Shown one piece after another: positions 1-12,094 of a stretch of DNA of 64,000 bases. The position numbers were made by a program, and so were the translations under genes. Source of the stretch: Pseudoscleropodium purum. Lineage: Eukaryota > Streptophyta > Bryopsida > Hypnales > Brachytheciaceae. Every line of letters begins with the position of its first letter. Positions within the stretch are counted from its first letter, which is position 1. Under the pieces are notes generated by a model. It had not been told where the DNA came from. It made no database searches and saw only the letters and a program-made list of their open reading frames with translations. The stretch is taken from positions 27,466,001 to 27,530,000 of the forward strand of contig OZ017797.1 in the NCBI GenBank assembly GCA_963969395.1, read 5' to 3'.

Positions 1-3000
1 GTCACTAGTGTGCCCCGTGCCATTGCCACAATCAAAACAAAACAAAAAATAATTTTCTATTTTTCTTACTTCATATAAACTTCAAAATTCAATAACTTTC
101 ATGCCTTAGGTTGGAACATCACAAAACCAAGCCCATGCACCCCACCTCGCCGAAGGCTTTTTAACGATACCAAACATGCAAACAAGAAATGCACAATCTA
201 GAAGATCTCAACATAACAAACAAACAAACACAAACCCTAATTTAATAGGAGGATTTTTCATTCACTTAAAAGCTTCTAGAAAGTTTATAATGGATAATGT
301 TGAATTTATAAAGGAGGCACTCAATAAAAAATACCGATGGATTCTTGCATGTATATATAATATTTCATAAAACAACAACAAAGGATCTAAGTTTCTCTTT
401 TATTTAAAAACATATCACTATATAGAAGAAAAAATTTGTACATTGAACACATAAGAGTTTTGTATTCCTATTATACTACATTTATCAATTCATAGCTCTA
501 TCCTATTATACATAAACTTAAATCTTTAGAGATTTGGTCTTCAAATTTGAACAATGAATGCTCTTATGTCTTGGTATACACACAAAATCTTATAGATTAT
601 TGTAATAGTTCTTTAATATTTGTACAAAACTGATTTCAAAACTTATTTTTACAAATATTTTGTAGTTCAATGATTGCAAGTGCCACTTACCTCAAAAACT
701 AAAAAAATTTTAATTCAAAAAATAACCTTTCAAAATTGTAAAAAGACCATACAAATCAAGTATAATAATTCTTTTTAGAAGTCACTGTATTTTGAACTTA
801 ACATCCTAAACTTAAAAGGAACAAAAATCTTTCAAAAAGCACTAGTATGTAATGCAAATCATTATTTTTTAAAGGATTTTGAATTTTTGGTTCAAATTAC
901 ATTGATAAATATTTATTAATGTAATGGTAGATCCAACTATATGGGTTTGATTTATTGATCACAATTCATAGATTTTGTTTCAATGTTACAAATAAATGAT
1001 TATTCTAAGTTGCACTTCGTAACATATCTTTACAGATTTTAAAGATTTGGTCTATAATTTAGTTCATCATGGATTAACCCCAAAAGAATTAGAATTTCAA
1101 ATTTCAAACAATAAATACATGCAAACATGTCTTGAGAGCACATAATATTTGTTTTTTCATCTATATAAATATTTAGTTTAAATTCTTGCATTAATTTCCT
1201 TAAACATGTATAGTGTAGATTTTTGCAAATTTCTTTTGTAAATTTTCTATGGTTCAAAAAGTATTAGTATGTTTGAACTCAAAATCTATTTTTTCAATTG
1301 AAAATGATATCCTTTAATTAAAAACAACTTAAGTAAATAAATAAAATAAAAAATCTTAATACATCACTTTAATTAGAACTTAAAATTTATAACTTAAAGA
1401 AAAAATAGCAATGCAAATCTATCTATTTAGATATGATCTTTGGATCACATTTTACAACTTTTGTTTGATAATCATCTCTAAACATATCTTCTAAAGTGGA
1501 TTTCATAATACATGTCCACAATTTTCGAAATTTAGATTGATTACCTTTGGTCTTTAATCCCTAAGGCCTAAGAGAACAAAATTTGTCATCTTCAAATTTT
1601 CAATGGCATATTTTTTAGTAGGGTGAAACAAATATGAATACTTTGTAAAGTAGGCTCTTCTATAGTAACAAGTTGATATATTTGTTGCATTATTGAATTT
1701 TCAAAATTTCAATGTGAGAAGTAGAATTTTTTTTGAAGCTATTCCAAAAGATATATTGATAATATCAATCATTAAATTTCAAAAATTGGTGTATATATTT
1801 ATATACATATTTTTAAATTTATAGGATATAATTTAATCAATTTTGTATTTAAAAGTCGCTTCTATTTGAAGTTGTACATGAATTTGAGAATTAAAAGAAT
1901 TAATTAAAAAAAATACTACATTTGCTTTGGATTTCAATTCCATTTTTTTAAGGGGAAAAAAAATTATTCATGTTCTTATAATTTTCTTATCTAATGGCTA
2001 CTTTTTTTTGCTTATATGTTGATCATTTAAAATTATTATAATTGAAAAATCCAATAGGCAAAATTTTCTACAATTATCCATATAGTCCCATGTCTCACTA
2101 TAGGTGACTATTGGTATTAGTACTTGCCAAGGATTCAATATAACATACTTGATAATTCCATACATACTAGAACAAAGTGGTCTCTACTTTTGTATAGTTA
2201 AAATTAAAAATCTCAAACACATCCATGTGCAAAAAATTATGAGGGTAGGACAATGCATTGAAAACCACTATTATCAGAAAGTTGTTAGGCCTTGTTAGAT
2301 CAATTACTATAAATAAAAAATAATTTTCAATGAGTTTTCAAATTTACTTGTTTCAAAATAGATATAAGAATGGTGTATTAAGATTTTGTTATGTGTTGAC
2401 TAAATGGCTATTGTTTCTAAATTATATATATAATTTTATTTTTTTCAATTTGACATGTAACATGTAAAAGAATTATTTAATATTTAAAGTGTAAAACTTT
2501 AAGAAAAACAATATAAAAAAATGGCTAATGATTCTTAATAAGTTGAATTCTTCCAAAATAAATTTCAAAATATAGAGAATAAATATCGTCCTTATCCATC
2601 TTCATTAGATGGCTTGGTTGATTTATTCTAACATGGGCACCTACAAATATACCACACACTAACCTTAAATTGCAATATTCACTCTATATACATCTCCAAA
2701 ATCAATTTTTTACCTATGTGGAAGAAATGATTTTAAAACCAAACTTTGTTCCTTTTAACTTTTGCATATTGTATTTAAGTGTTGCATTTTTTGATGCATT
2801 GGAACGTCCTATCACTTCCTAACAAGAAAATATGAAATTTCAACCAATCTAATAGTAATAGTAACTAGGCACAATAGAAAAAAGTGTTAGTTTAGAAGGT
2901 AATCACTTTATTTGGTGTGCTTCAAAGCAAAAACAAATGAACAAAATGTCTCCTTTATTTTCCGAAAAGAAAAATCCCAAAACTTGTCCTTCCTACAATT

Positions 3001-3210
3001 AAATTATCCAAAATTTCAAGCTTGAAATCTTGGGTAGATGTAGATAGATGTCGCAATTAGTGGAGTGTCACTTTTAGGTGCATATCAACCTTCCACTCCA
3101 ATGTTCCAAACCCAAAGCCCAACATGACCAACACTTTTGAAAAAGGTCACCCGGGCCAAACTCAAATGCACGGCGGACCCAGTAGAATAGTGCCCATTTT
3201 TTTCAAAAAC
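1..3210. other. AT-rich intergenic spacer
   Basis: No open frame longer than about 70 codons and no recognisable domain in any frame. The sequence is strongly AT-rich with many A and T runs and no clear inverted repeat or tandem array. It is probably decayed repeat DNA. The last few hundred bases would contain the distal promoter of the EIN3-like gene. Confidence 0.6.
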
Positions 3211-3215
3211 AACAT

Positions 3216-3222
3216 TATAAAA
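3216..3222 (+). promoter_or_regulatory. Candidate TATA box of the EIN3-like gene
   Basis: TATAAAA lies about 485 bp before the EIN3-like ATG, just where the sequence changes from AT-rich spacer to the GC-richer leader. A start site about 30 bp downstream would give a leader of roughly 450 nt including three upstream ORFs. In DNA this AT-rich, a chance match is possible, so confidence is low. Confidence 0.25.
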
Positions 3223-3435
3223 TTCACAGAGGCTATTAAAAAATGAGAAAGGAAGATCAATAGAAAGGTCCAAAGGGTGAAAAGTTAAGGAGCCAATCGA
3301 AAGCGCGAGCCACTTGCGGGCCAGCTGAATCCTACCTCCCACTTGACTGCTGGCGTCCACCACCACCGTCGCCCACCCACCTGACACTGGCCCCGGTTCT
3401 CACGGAATCGGGAACCACAGGGGACTTCGCGAACA

Positions 3436-3603
3436 ATGCGAACGCGGAGTTCCCTGATCCTGGCGATGGGAAGAGCAGAGCCTGTGTGGCGGGCGCTCTT
3501 CATTTGCAGTGAGGTAGATGCTCGGGACAACAGGAGGGGGGAGCTATGGTGGAGCTTCAGAGCGCCATGGCTATGGTCTCGTGATGGCCCCTGCAAACCC
3601 TAA
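3436..3603 (+). promoter_or_regulatory. Upstream ORF 1 (55 codons) in the EIN3-like leader
   Basis: An ATG at 3436 opens a 55-codon frame ending TAA at 3601-3603, inside the GC-rich leader. Its peptide starts MRTRSSLILAMG and has no known domain. If the transcript begins upstream of it, ribosomes must bypass it or reinitiate to reach the main ATG at 3701. Whether it is in the mature leader, or removed by a leader intron, cannot be told from this sequence. Confidence 0.35.
3546..3584 (+). promoter_or_regulatory. Upstream ORF 2 (12 codons)
   Basis: A short ATG-initiated frame (MVELQSAMAMVS then TGA) overlaps upstream ORF 1 in another frame. It lies in the same putative leader of the EIN3-like gene. 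Confidence 0.25.
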
Positions 3604-3609
3604 GTGGCT

Positions 3610-3666
3610 ATGGAGGTGGCGATGTTGGAGAGTGAGGTCTGGTTGTGGGGATTCATTGTGAGGTGA
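3610..3666 (+). promoter_or_regulatory. Upstream ORF 3 (18 codons)
   Basis: An ATG at 3610 opens an 18-codon frame ending TGA at 3664-3666, only 34 nt before the main ATG at 3701. This is the last upstream ATG, so it is the one most likely to affect main-frame initiation if the leader is transcribed as seen. Confidence 0.3.
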
Positions 3667-3700
3667 AAGAATCGAGTGTTTTTTGGGGGATTTTTTGGCG

Positions 3701-5722
3701 ATGGAGCTTGAGCGTGAGGAGATGGAGTACGGGGGCGCCATGGAGATGGGGGATTTCATGGCGGAGAACGACGACGGAGAAGGTTTGATGAGCATGCAGG
3801 AGGAGGAGATGAGCGACGAGGAGATGGACGTGGAGGAGCTGGAGAAGCGGATGTGGCGAGACCGGATGCGGTTAAAGCGCATGAAGGAGCTTCAGAAGGA
3901 GCGGGAGATTGGAGGTGGTGGAGAACTCCGGGGGGGAAATGGCGGGGAGCGCTTGGGCACCAAGCAGCACAAGCAGAGCCAGGAGCAGGCTCGGCGGAAG
4001 AAGATGAGTCGCGCGCAGGACGGGATTTTGAAGTACATGCTCAAGATGATGGAGGTTTGCCAGGCCCAGGGGTTTGTGTATGGGATTATCCCTGAGAAAG
4101 GAAAACCTGTGAGCGGAGCTTCCGATAACATCCGCGCGTGGTGGAAAGAGAAGGTGCGGTTTGATCGGAACGGACCGGCGGCGATCGCGAAGTACCAGGC
4201 GGATCATGCTCTGCCCGGTAAGCCGAAAGGTAACGTGAGCACGGCTCCTACACCCCACACTTTGCAGGAGCTGCAGGACACCACGCTAGGTTCCTTGCTG
4301 AGTGCGCTCATGCAGCATTGTGACCCGCCACAGCGACGCTACCCTCTGGAGAAGGGCGTGCCACCCCCGTGGTGGCCATCTGGGGATGAGGAGTGGTGGC
4401 CGCAGCTAGGGTTGCCGAAAGGCCAAGGGGCGCCTCCGTATAAAAAACCGCATGATTTGAAGAAGGCGTGGAAAGTCGGGGTGCTCACGGCAGTGATCAA
4501 ACACATGTCGCCGGACATTGCGAAGATTCGGAAGCTCGTGCGCCAGTCTAAGTGCTTGCAGGATAAGATGACTGCCAAGGAGAGTGCCACTTGGCTGTCG
4601 GTGTTGAATCAGGAGGAAGGAATGGCGAGGCAGCAGAGCGGGGCTGGAGGAAGCGCAGGCACTCCCGGCGGACATAACGGCGCCAGTCTGGCGGGCCACA
4701 GCGTGAATGAGTTTGATGTGGATGGAGTTGATGATTCTCCTCCGGGACTCTCCGGGAGTGACCAAGGCCAGGATGTGGACACGGATGACTACGAGCCTTT
4801 CCGACCTGCGTTTTCTGCAGCTAAGGGGGGCGCGGACAGGGACACGGATTCCCTCGATTCGGAGTTCGACAAGTCGTCGCTCCGATTGCAAGATGGAGAT
4901 GTGGTGGAAGGGGGACGGAAGAAACGGTCGTCGGGAGAGGCACAGAGCACGGAGCAACGTGTGTACATGTGCCCTTATCCCAATTGCAAGCACAGCGATT
5001 GGCGAAACGCGTTTGTAGATCGAGAGCTTCGGAACATGCACCAGTCGTCGTGCATGTCCAGGCCTGTGACGCCTGCTGCTGGGAATAACAACTTGTTCAG
5101 CTCCAGGAGTACGCAGCAGGTCCAGGGCCTAAGTGGCAAAGGGCTCTTCCAAGTTGGAGGAATGGCTGGGAATCATGGGACTGTGAACATGCAAGGGGCC
5201 ACGGGGTATGCCCCTCTTGCACTGCCTGCGCCAATGCAAAATATTTCTGCGATGCAGAGTATGCAAGGGGGCAACGGGGATCACCAACCGCTTCACGACT
5301 TGTTTGTTGGTCTGTACGGGGCTGGTGGGATGCATGGAATGGAGAATTCCATGGGGGTCGGCCGACTCGGCGGGCTCGACGGACCGGATGGACTTTTAGG
5401 AACTGAAAGTGGTATGGTGAGTCACCAGCAGCAGCAGCAGCGACAGATGGAGTCGTCAGACCTTGTGCAGGCTGAAGAGAATATGTTCGGACAAAGCTTC
5501 GGGGAGGGCTCTAATGTAGCGGACGTTAGTATGGAAAATAACGTTAGTTTACCGAAGGATGGTAAGGGTTTCGAGCATTCGTTCGACCATCATCAGGGTG
5601 TGGACCTACCATCGGACTACAACTTTAGCACCTCTTTTGATTTAGGAATTGAGCCCCCTGTGCCGTTGGGGCCCTCCATAGATTTACTTGATGAGGACCT
5701 CATATGGTACTTCGGTGCATAG
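3701..5722 (+). CDS. EIN3/EIL family ethylene-response transcription factor
   Basis: A 673-residue intronless frame, the usual structure and size for EIN3/EIL genes. These are nuclear DNA-binding activators at the end of the ethylene pathway, with stability set by EBF-type F-box proteins in flowering plants. An acidic N-terminus (residues 1-49) leads into a basic stretch (about 50-68, [14 protein letters not shown]). The conserved DNA-binding region runs to about 306 and contains [20 protein letters not shown] (98-117), [19 protein letters not shown] (141-159), [19 protein letters not shown] (221-239), [13 protein letters not shown] (248-260) and [17 protein letters not shown] (274-290). Residue 270 is Ser where flowering-plant proteins usually have Phe. 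A Cys/His cluster (C424, C429, H431, H447, C451) matches a second conserved EIN3 patch. The tail is low-complexity, Met/Gln/Gly-rich and diverged. The in-frame TTG at 3683 is not a eukaryotic start; the first in-frame ATG is 3701. Confidence 0.97.
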   Translation: MELEREEMEYGGAMEMGDFMAENDDGEGLMSMQEEEMSDEEMDVEELEKRMWRDRMRLKRMKELQKEREIGGGGELRGGNGGERLGTKQHKQSQEQARRKKMSRAQDGILKYMLKMMEVCQAQGFVYGIIPEKGKPVSGASDNIRAWWKEKVRFDRNGPAAIAKYQADHALPGKPKGNVSTAPTPHTLQELQDTTLGSLLSALMQHCDPPQRRYPLEKGVPPPWWPSGDEEWWPQLGLPKGQGAPPYKKPHDLKKAWKVGVLTAVIKHMSPDIAKIRKLVRQSKCLQDKMTAKESATWLSVLNQEEGMARQQSGAGGSAGTPGGHNGASLAGHSVNEFDVDGVDDSPPGLSGSDQGQDVDTDDYEPFRPAFSAAKGGADRDTDSLDSEFDKSSLRLQDGDVVEGGRKKRSSGEAQSTEQRVYMCPYPNCKHSDWRNAFVDRELRNMHQSSCMSRPVTPAAGNNNLFSSRSTQQVQGLSGKGLFQVGGMAGNHGTVNMQGATGYAPLALPAPMQNISAMQSMQGGNGDHQPLHDLFVGLYGAGGMHGMENSMGVGRLGGLDGPDGLLGTESGMVSHQQQQQRQMESSDLVQAEENMFGQSFGEGSNVADVSMENNVSLPKDGKGFEHSFDHHQGVDLPSDYNFSTSFDLGIEPPVPLGPSIDLLDEDLIWYFGA

Positions 5723-7075
5723 AACAATCGAGCCACAGAAGTGTCACACTTACGTTTGTGATCTTCGCTATGGAAGCTGGAGTGAGGGATCTAGATAGAA
5801 TTTAACCGGTGCTGCCTGAAGGCAGGACTTCATAATGTATATCGTGGCAAGTGCTGCTCTGAGTTGGACCTGGGAGTTTTTCTCGCGCCTGGTGGAGCTG
5901 CCTGTTTGGCGAAGAATGTGACACAGACAGGCTGTTGGTATTGTTGGCCGATATTGGAAGACAGGGAAAGGCCGAAAAAGGGTGGGGTTGGGGGATGCAA
6001 TGGATGCCAGGATGTCGAGTGAAGATGATTATCTTGAGATATGTGCTGATCAAGGAAGCGCAGAGGGACATGTGTTTCTGTATGATAGAGCAAGTGCTCT
6101 CATTCTTGTACTATATATCACCATTGGTATCACATTGGAGAGAAGGGGGCCTCAGTTCCAATGCTGGAAAACGACTTGTTCTCCGATGTGGCTGCTGCAT
6201 CCTGCAACCTTCGGCAGCCTTTAGTAGGATGTAACATAATCTCCTATTTAATGCAAACGTGGGTGCTTCTTCAATATCATTTGTTTTAGGGTGGGGAGTC
6301 TCGTTGTATCTTACCCAGAAGTTCTTATTTAATTTCTTAGTACGGCATGGCGGCCATGTTTGTTGGCCATGTGTGAGTTACTTATCAGTCAGGCACGGGA
6401 TGACTGAATGACTCTACGTTTACTGAGGTATGTGAGCTTTTATGGCTGTTACTTTTTGCGCTTTTCTATTCGCGTGTGATGTGTTACCGAATGGATAATA
6501 TCGAGACCACTTGAGATTCAGAGTTCCCAGTAGTGTGACCTCAAACAGGACTCTTAACACACATGGATTTCGAGAGGAGTGACTAGGTTTTATAGATATC
6601 TCTTCTGCGATCTCTGTTGATTGCTGACGCTGGAACCAGTGGAGTCGTCACTTGCCATGGTAGATTATCTTGGAATTGGATATCCAGGATTCAAAGATCA
6701 GGTTCCCTTTTTCTCTTCTTTTTTTCCTTTTTTTTTAATGGGCAGGTGTCTTATGTATGTGAGTAGACTTCATTTATTTACAGAAACTGGCGCTGATTGT
6801 TGCAATTAATTCTAGGTGCCCTAAGTGTGTTATTTGCAATGAGAAATTGATAGTTCACTAGCTCTTCCCCGTAGAATTGGGGCACAATTGAAGTTGGGTT
6901 GGTATGTGTTCGTGTTTCTGATTGGGATTCATAGACATTGTAGAGATTTGTCGGTTTTGTTAAACGGATAATAGATGCCTTATCGTGCTCCTACAGCACC
7001 CGCACCCACCCACCCCCCAACTATTTCAGGTTACTCTTTCATTTTGCTTCTCTTGGTGAGTGTAATAAAATGGTC
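5723..7075 (+). other. Probable 3' untranslated and downstream region of the EIN3-like gene
   Basis: The sequence stays clearly richer in GC than the spacer for about 1.3 kb after the stop codon. It holds only short frames on both strands, none with a recognisable domain. A possible poly(A) signal, AATAAA, occurs at 7064-7069, near where composition returns to AT-rich. Where the transcript really ends is unknown. Confidence 0.4.
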
Positions 7076-7239
7076 ACTGGCAAGATTTATCCGAACCGGT
7101 TTGAGAGTGATCTGAAACCTGGCCTTTAGTTTACAAAGATTCCTGAAGACTAGACCAAGTAAATGCGCTTAAATCTCTAACCCTGGAGCTTCGCTGCGGA
7201 CACCAAGTGTCCGATGGATGACGGAGTCCTTCGAAAGTA

Positions 7240-7394
7240 AATAAGTCCATTGTGGGTCTAAGGGTCCAATGGGAGTGAGCCCATGGTGGGCAAAATTATA
7301 TTAGTGGTATACATTTCACAATTTGAATCTACACCACTATTACAATTTTGAGTACAATGGGCTCATTTCAGTTCGTGTGCACAATGGACTTGTT
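7240..7394. mobile_element. 155-bp TA-flanked MITE, family S copy 1
   Basis: A near-palindromic element with TA on both sides (7238-7239, 7395-7396). The left arm reads AAGTCCATTGTG and later GGGAGTGAGCCCATGG; the right arm is its complement (CACAATGGACTT, CCATT-type). The inner motif CAAAATTATATTAGTGGT recurs in family S copies near 40.5 and 40.8 kb. TA duplication and small size fit Tc1/mariner-type (Stowaway-like) MITEs. Confidence 0.65.
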
Positions 7395-7913
7395 TATCAT
7401 ATGGAAAACAAAAGTGTATATGTTCATCTTTAGAATTTTGTATGAAAAGGGGAGGTTGTGTATGGTAGTTTGACCTTTAATGAGTATTCTTGGTTTTTTT
7501 TTAAGCAAATGATTTATACAATACCAATAAGGATGATTTTTATTGTGTCCAACTTGATATTCAAAGGTTTAAGGAACGTAATTGATTCTTTAATTTGACT
7601 TCTAACCCTACCAACTACAGTAGCAACCGTATTTTTTGAGAGTTTGTTACCTTGCATATAACTTCAAAGCATATATGTTGTAATTTGTATATAAATAATG
7701 TTTATTTATATTTATAAATATTATCATATTATAATTTGTAAATTAATAGTTTTTATTCATATGGTTTAACTTCTATTCAATTGTATTAATTTTTTGCTTC
7801 TCTTGTATGTTGTAACAATTTTAGGATTATTCTCTTATAACCATTTCATAGTTTGATTGTAGATTTTATATCTATGCATTTAGGACTATTATGAATATCA
7901 TTTATATACCAAA

Positions 7914-8790
7914 TCACTTGTTAGCATTTGTACTTTCCACATAAGCTCATTTGAGGTTGTACTAAATGCCTAGTCTTCCACTCAATAGAAATCAATAGGA
8001 AGATCCAATGGTCAACAAAATTAATAGATTGCAATATGACTTTACCTTCAAGATCCAAATGGAAATTATAACAATATTTTCAAGTCACTTGCTAGCATTT
8101 GCATTTCCTACGAATAACACTTACACTATTGTTCAATAGGAATCAATATGGAAGATATTGTAGTCAATAAATCAAATGGGAATTATATGGATTTTCCATC
8201 AAGTTTTAAAAGAGGTGTATGCAGATGCTTTCAACTTGTCACCATTTGTACTTCCCATACAAGTTGTAGGGTTGCCCTACCCCCTAAATGTAAAAATTGT
8301 GTTTTTGGCAACATAGCAATTTTTGGGAGTTCACTGCAATTGAAATTTTTATTTGTTTGCTCAAATTTTCATACATGTGCAAGAAACTTCACACAACATT
8401 TTTCCGAGGAGAATTTATAATGTTATAATGTAATTTTACCTTCAAGCTCCACATGAGGTTTGTGACAATGGTTTCAAGTTACTTTTAACATTTCTACTTC
8501 CTAAACAAGAAATTGTGGGTTTGTACAAAATACCTTGTCCACAATGAAATGAGAATCAATAAGGAAGATCTTTTAGTTATCTAGATCAATATATTATAAT
8601 ATGCTATTACCTTGAAGCTTGAAGAAGGTTTTTAGATGATGCTTTTAAATCACTTGTTGGTATTTGCACTTCTTTGTAAGCAATTTGTAGGGTTGCAAAG
8701 AAAAATTTGTCTCCTATTGAATCCAAAATAATACAGAAGATCTAATGGTCATCCAAATTGATTGAATACTATACGACTTTACCTTCTACT
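7914..8790. repeat. Degenerate tandem repeat array, period about 170 bp
   Basis: About five diverged units. Landmarks recur in the same order: TCACTTG..AGCATTTG, then AATCAATA.GGAAGAT, then ATGACTTTACCTTCAAG. Unit starts fall near 7914, 8084, 8238, 8479 and 8650. The third unit is interrupted by a fragment of the TTAA-flanked family at about 8281-8420. Satellite-like; no coding content. Confidence 0.6.
8281..8420 (-). mobile_element. Fragment of the TTAA-flanked (family P) element
   Basis: Begins CCCCCTAAATGTAAAAATTG and continues with the subterminal sequence (GGCAACATAGCAATTTT, then a GTTCACTGCAATTG-type block) seen at the right end of other family P copies, here in reverse orientation. 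It breaks off after about 140 bp and lies inside a tandem repeat unit. Confidence 0.5.
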
Positions 8791-8844
8791 AATGAGACAA
8801 AATCCTTCATGGTTCATAAAACACAATTTGACCATGCAAATTAA

Positions 8845-9880
8845 CTACTAACTTCCTAACTGACTATATATGGCCAATCTTAAATTTTAGGCTTGTTATG
8901 GTGTAGGCAAGTTATATTCTTTTGACCATCTTAAAAATTTTTATAGGTAGTTTTAAAGATGAACTATTGGAAGCTTTTATTTTTCATTGAAAAAGGTAAA
9001 TATTTGATTTTTTTAGAGGTCCTCAACTACATATATGTACCATTAGTGGAAGTGTAAAGTTTGCAAATTCTACTTGATTTGAGATCTAAAAAATTGTAGC
9101 TTTGAAAATGGTCCCAATGGTAAGAGTAAAGTATTTTCATGATTTTCACCATTGAAAATTTAAACATGCAAGTGTTGATTTTGAGTTATTTTCAATTTTT
9201 ACTTATAAAAAAAATGCCATTTCAAATTTTCAACAATTGCAAGGTAGATTGTGTAATGAATTTATAGGTCTTCATTTGAACTTAAGCTTTTGGAAGAGCA
9301 TTTTAGTGTGCTAATACAATTTTCAATTGTTCATATTCCTCCCAATTCCAAAAAACTCTTAAATGAAAATTTTTCAAATATTTTGGGGAGGGACAATATA
9401 CTAAAAATAGAATAATTACATTTTTCTTGTTATAATCTCACAAATCCTATGCAATTTCACACTCAAAATTAGTATGCACACTAATAAGCAAGCTCTTTAA
9501 AATCCCAATTTAACTAATTCTAGACAATCCATAGTCCATAAATAACATTGCATCTACAAATGAATGATGGAAATGTAATCTATATATAATTCAAATGTAA
9601 ATTTTTGAGTTAAAATGGACTATAGCTCTTATTATGTCACATCAAATGAAATTTAAAAAAATAAAATATAGATTAGTATCGATTGCTAGCCAATACATTT
9701 TCAATTACAAAGAAAGTTCATAATTTATGAATAAGTCCATAATTAGTTAAATTGGGGTTTCTTGACATCTATATGGGTAGATTTAAAAATAATAATAATT
9801 TGCTTCATTTGGGATAACTATAAGCCTATGCTCTTTTTTCATAGGAAAAACACATTTCAAAAGGCTTGGGCATTTAGGGG
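8845..9880 (+). mobile_element. Family P element, right end clear, left end uncertain
   Basis: The right end, GGGCATTTAGGGG followed by TTAA (9881-9884), matches the family P terminus. The preceding AAAAACACATTTC block resembles the subterminal sequence of the copy ending at 27523. A TTAA at 8841-8844 followed by CTACTAACTTCCT may be a decayed left end, giving about 1.04 kb. No coding capacity. Confidence 0.4.
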
Positions 9881-9884
9881 TTAA

Positions 9885-12094
9885 CATATCAATTCTCAAC
9901 AATTTTCTTTTTTATGCAATACATTATGTTGCAATTTGTAGACAAATCGTGAAATATTAAATCATGCAATTTGGAAATAATATCACCACAAATTTGATAT
10001 TCTTTGAACTTTTCTATTGTATGGACAATGTACTATCTTGATTGAGTTCAAAAATCATGAATTTAGTGATTAATTTTTATTATTTGTTTCAAAAACAATG
10101 AGGATACAATTTTTGTAGTTGTTCAAACTAAAGTTTGAATTTGGTTGGTTTCGTAAGTTTAAAATTTCATAGCAACACAAGTCAATTATAGATCTTTAGA
10201 AGATAGATGGTTGCTTATTAAGGAGTATCTTTTCACCCAGATGCTTTCAATGTGTGAACATTTGATTGTTGAATTTACACACTAGCCATGATGCTAGTCA
10301 AATTATTTGCTATGGTTTTAGTAATCATAGAGGCACTCTAAAATATGATCTATATGCAAGTCATAACACTTACAAAAAATCAAATTCTACTCCTCTATAG
10401 ATGGAGTCAATTATAAGAGTGGTGGAGTTCTAAGCTATAAATTATACCTTTAAGCTCTTAAATTCTATGACTTCATTTTACCAAAAAACACACTTTAAAA
10501 TGGTCATTCTAATGCAGTCCAATAGCAAAACAAAAGATTGTCAAATTTTTAAGATGTAATCGCAAGATCTCATTTTCAATTTATATATGTGAACTAGTAG
10601 AATTTTTTCTAAAAATAGGTCTTATACTTATAGGTTGAAACACAATAACATTTGAAATTTCAAGATCAAAGTTTTTTTGGTGGCATTTATATGTACTTTA
10701 TTAAACTTTTTCCATCCTATATATAATAATTTACAATGACTATAAGTGTATTAAAGTGAACTCAAGATAATTGAATTAGAAATACAAGTCCAAAATTTGA
10801 AGAAGCTCTAAGTGTGCAACATTTTTGAAAAAAAACCATTCAATGAACAAGAATAATTGATCATTGATTAGTAGAACTAATTGCAATTTAAATTAATATA
10901 AAATTAAAAAATGGCAAGTCCAATGGCAAGAATGATAGAGGAAAAAACCTATATCCTAAAAAATGTCATTTAAAATACTATCAAAATTGAGTTCACAAAT
11001 CAATTTCATATGTTATATTTGCTAAGAGATTATATGATTATCTACAATTAAAGAGAATCATAAAAAATAAAAATAAAACAATTATTTTTTGCTACTTGAT
11101 TTGGAACTTCAAATAAGAAATCTTATAACTTTTGTCTCATATGTAAGGATTTCCTTAAATTTTGACATCCACTAAATGTTGATTTATCAAACCTCCAAAG
11201 AAATGTTTACTAGAAAATATAAAATAATTTAATTGCAGTAAACTATTCAAAATAGCTACCAAACCACTTTAGGTCTCTTAGGATTTTAGAGTTTATGTTT
11301 ATCACTTTTAAGGTAGATGAGGCCATTAGGGACACAAGTTCAAGTATGTCCATTTTAGGCAAAATTATTCTTGAGGTGTACATTTTATATTGTATATATA
11401 TATTACAAGAAGATATTTGTCAACAACAAGCAAGTTCATGATAGGAATTAGCTTATGTGAGGAAGATTTTGTCTTAGAAAAGAAAAACTAAGGACTCCCT
11501 CACTAATAATGTTCTTAGTTGGAAAGGTCAATTAGTCTATTGTTTGTGACTAAAGTCACTTAAATCCCTAAATGCCCAAGTTACCAAATTATGTTGTTGA
11601 CAATACTTTGGAGTTAAATAAACGTAATGAAATTGATATTTTTGAAAATCCTTTTTGAGGTCTAGTTTTAGTATAAAAATGATTGATTTTCCAATTCAAG
11701 ATTTTAGACAAGGGTGTCCTCTGAAATCTTGACTTTCCATAGTGTTGAAAGCAAGGTTGCTATTTTGTGAGCTTGTGAGCATATGATTTTTTAGAAACTC
11801 GATTTAAAATTTTTGGTAATTTTAGTATCTATTATCATGAACCTATTATTGTGAACCTATTACTATCGTCACTTGATCAACCTTGATGTGCTACTTATTG
11901 AATTTTGCTAGATTTTAAGAAGAAAAGAATTGGTAATTAATTAGGATTTGTTTGAAATTGATTGAGGTTGTTTCATTAAAATTTTGATTTTTATAATCAC
12001 TCCCTTCTTATAGTTGTGTTCCCCTCATCGCCAAAAGGAGCCTTCTAGATATAGGAAAACAAGTTTTTTTTGGTTTTTTTCCCTCATATAGCTA
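9885..12094. other. AT-rich intergenic DNA, nothing recognised
   Basis: No frames of note, no obvious inverted repeats and no tandem array seen over about 2.2 kb. Probably decayed repeat DNA. Confidence 0.5.

Noticed and set aside
3683..3700. Six-codon N-terminal extension of the EIN3-like frame from a TTG
   Set aside because: TTG is not a normal eukaryotic start; the first in-frame ATG is 3701 and gives the expected acidic EIN3 N-terminus.
3085..5041. Minus-strand frames of up to 211 codons over the EIN3-like gene
   Set aside because: They are antisense shadows of a GC-rich coding exon, with biased composition and no domain.
5802..6234. 80-99 codon frames on both strands after the EIN3-like stop
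   Set aside because: Overlapping, no recognisable domain, and most simply explained as 3' untranslated sequence.
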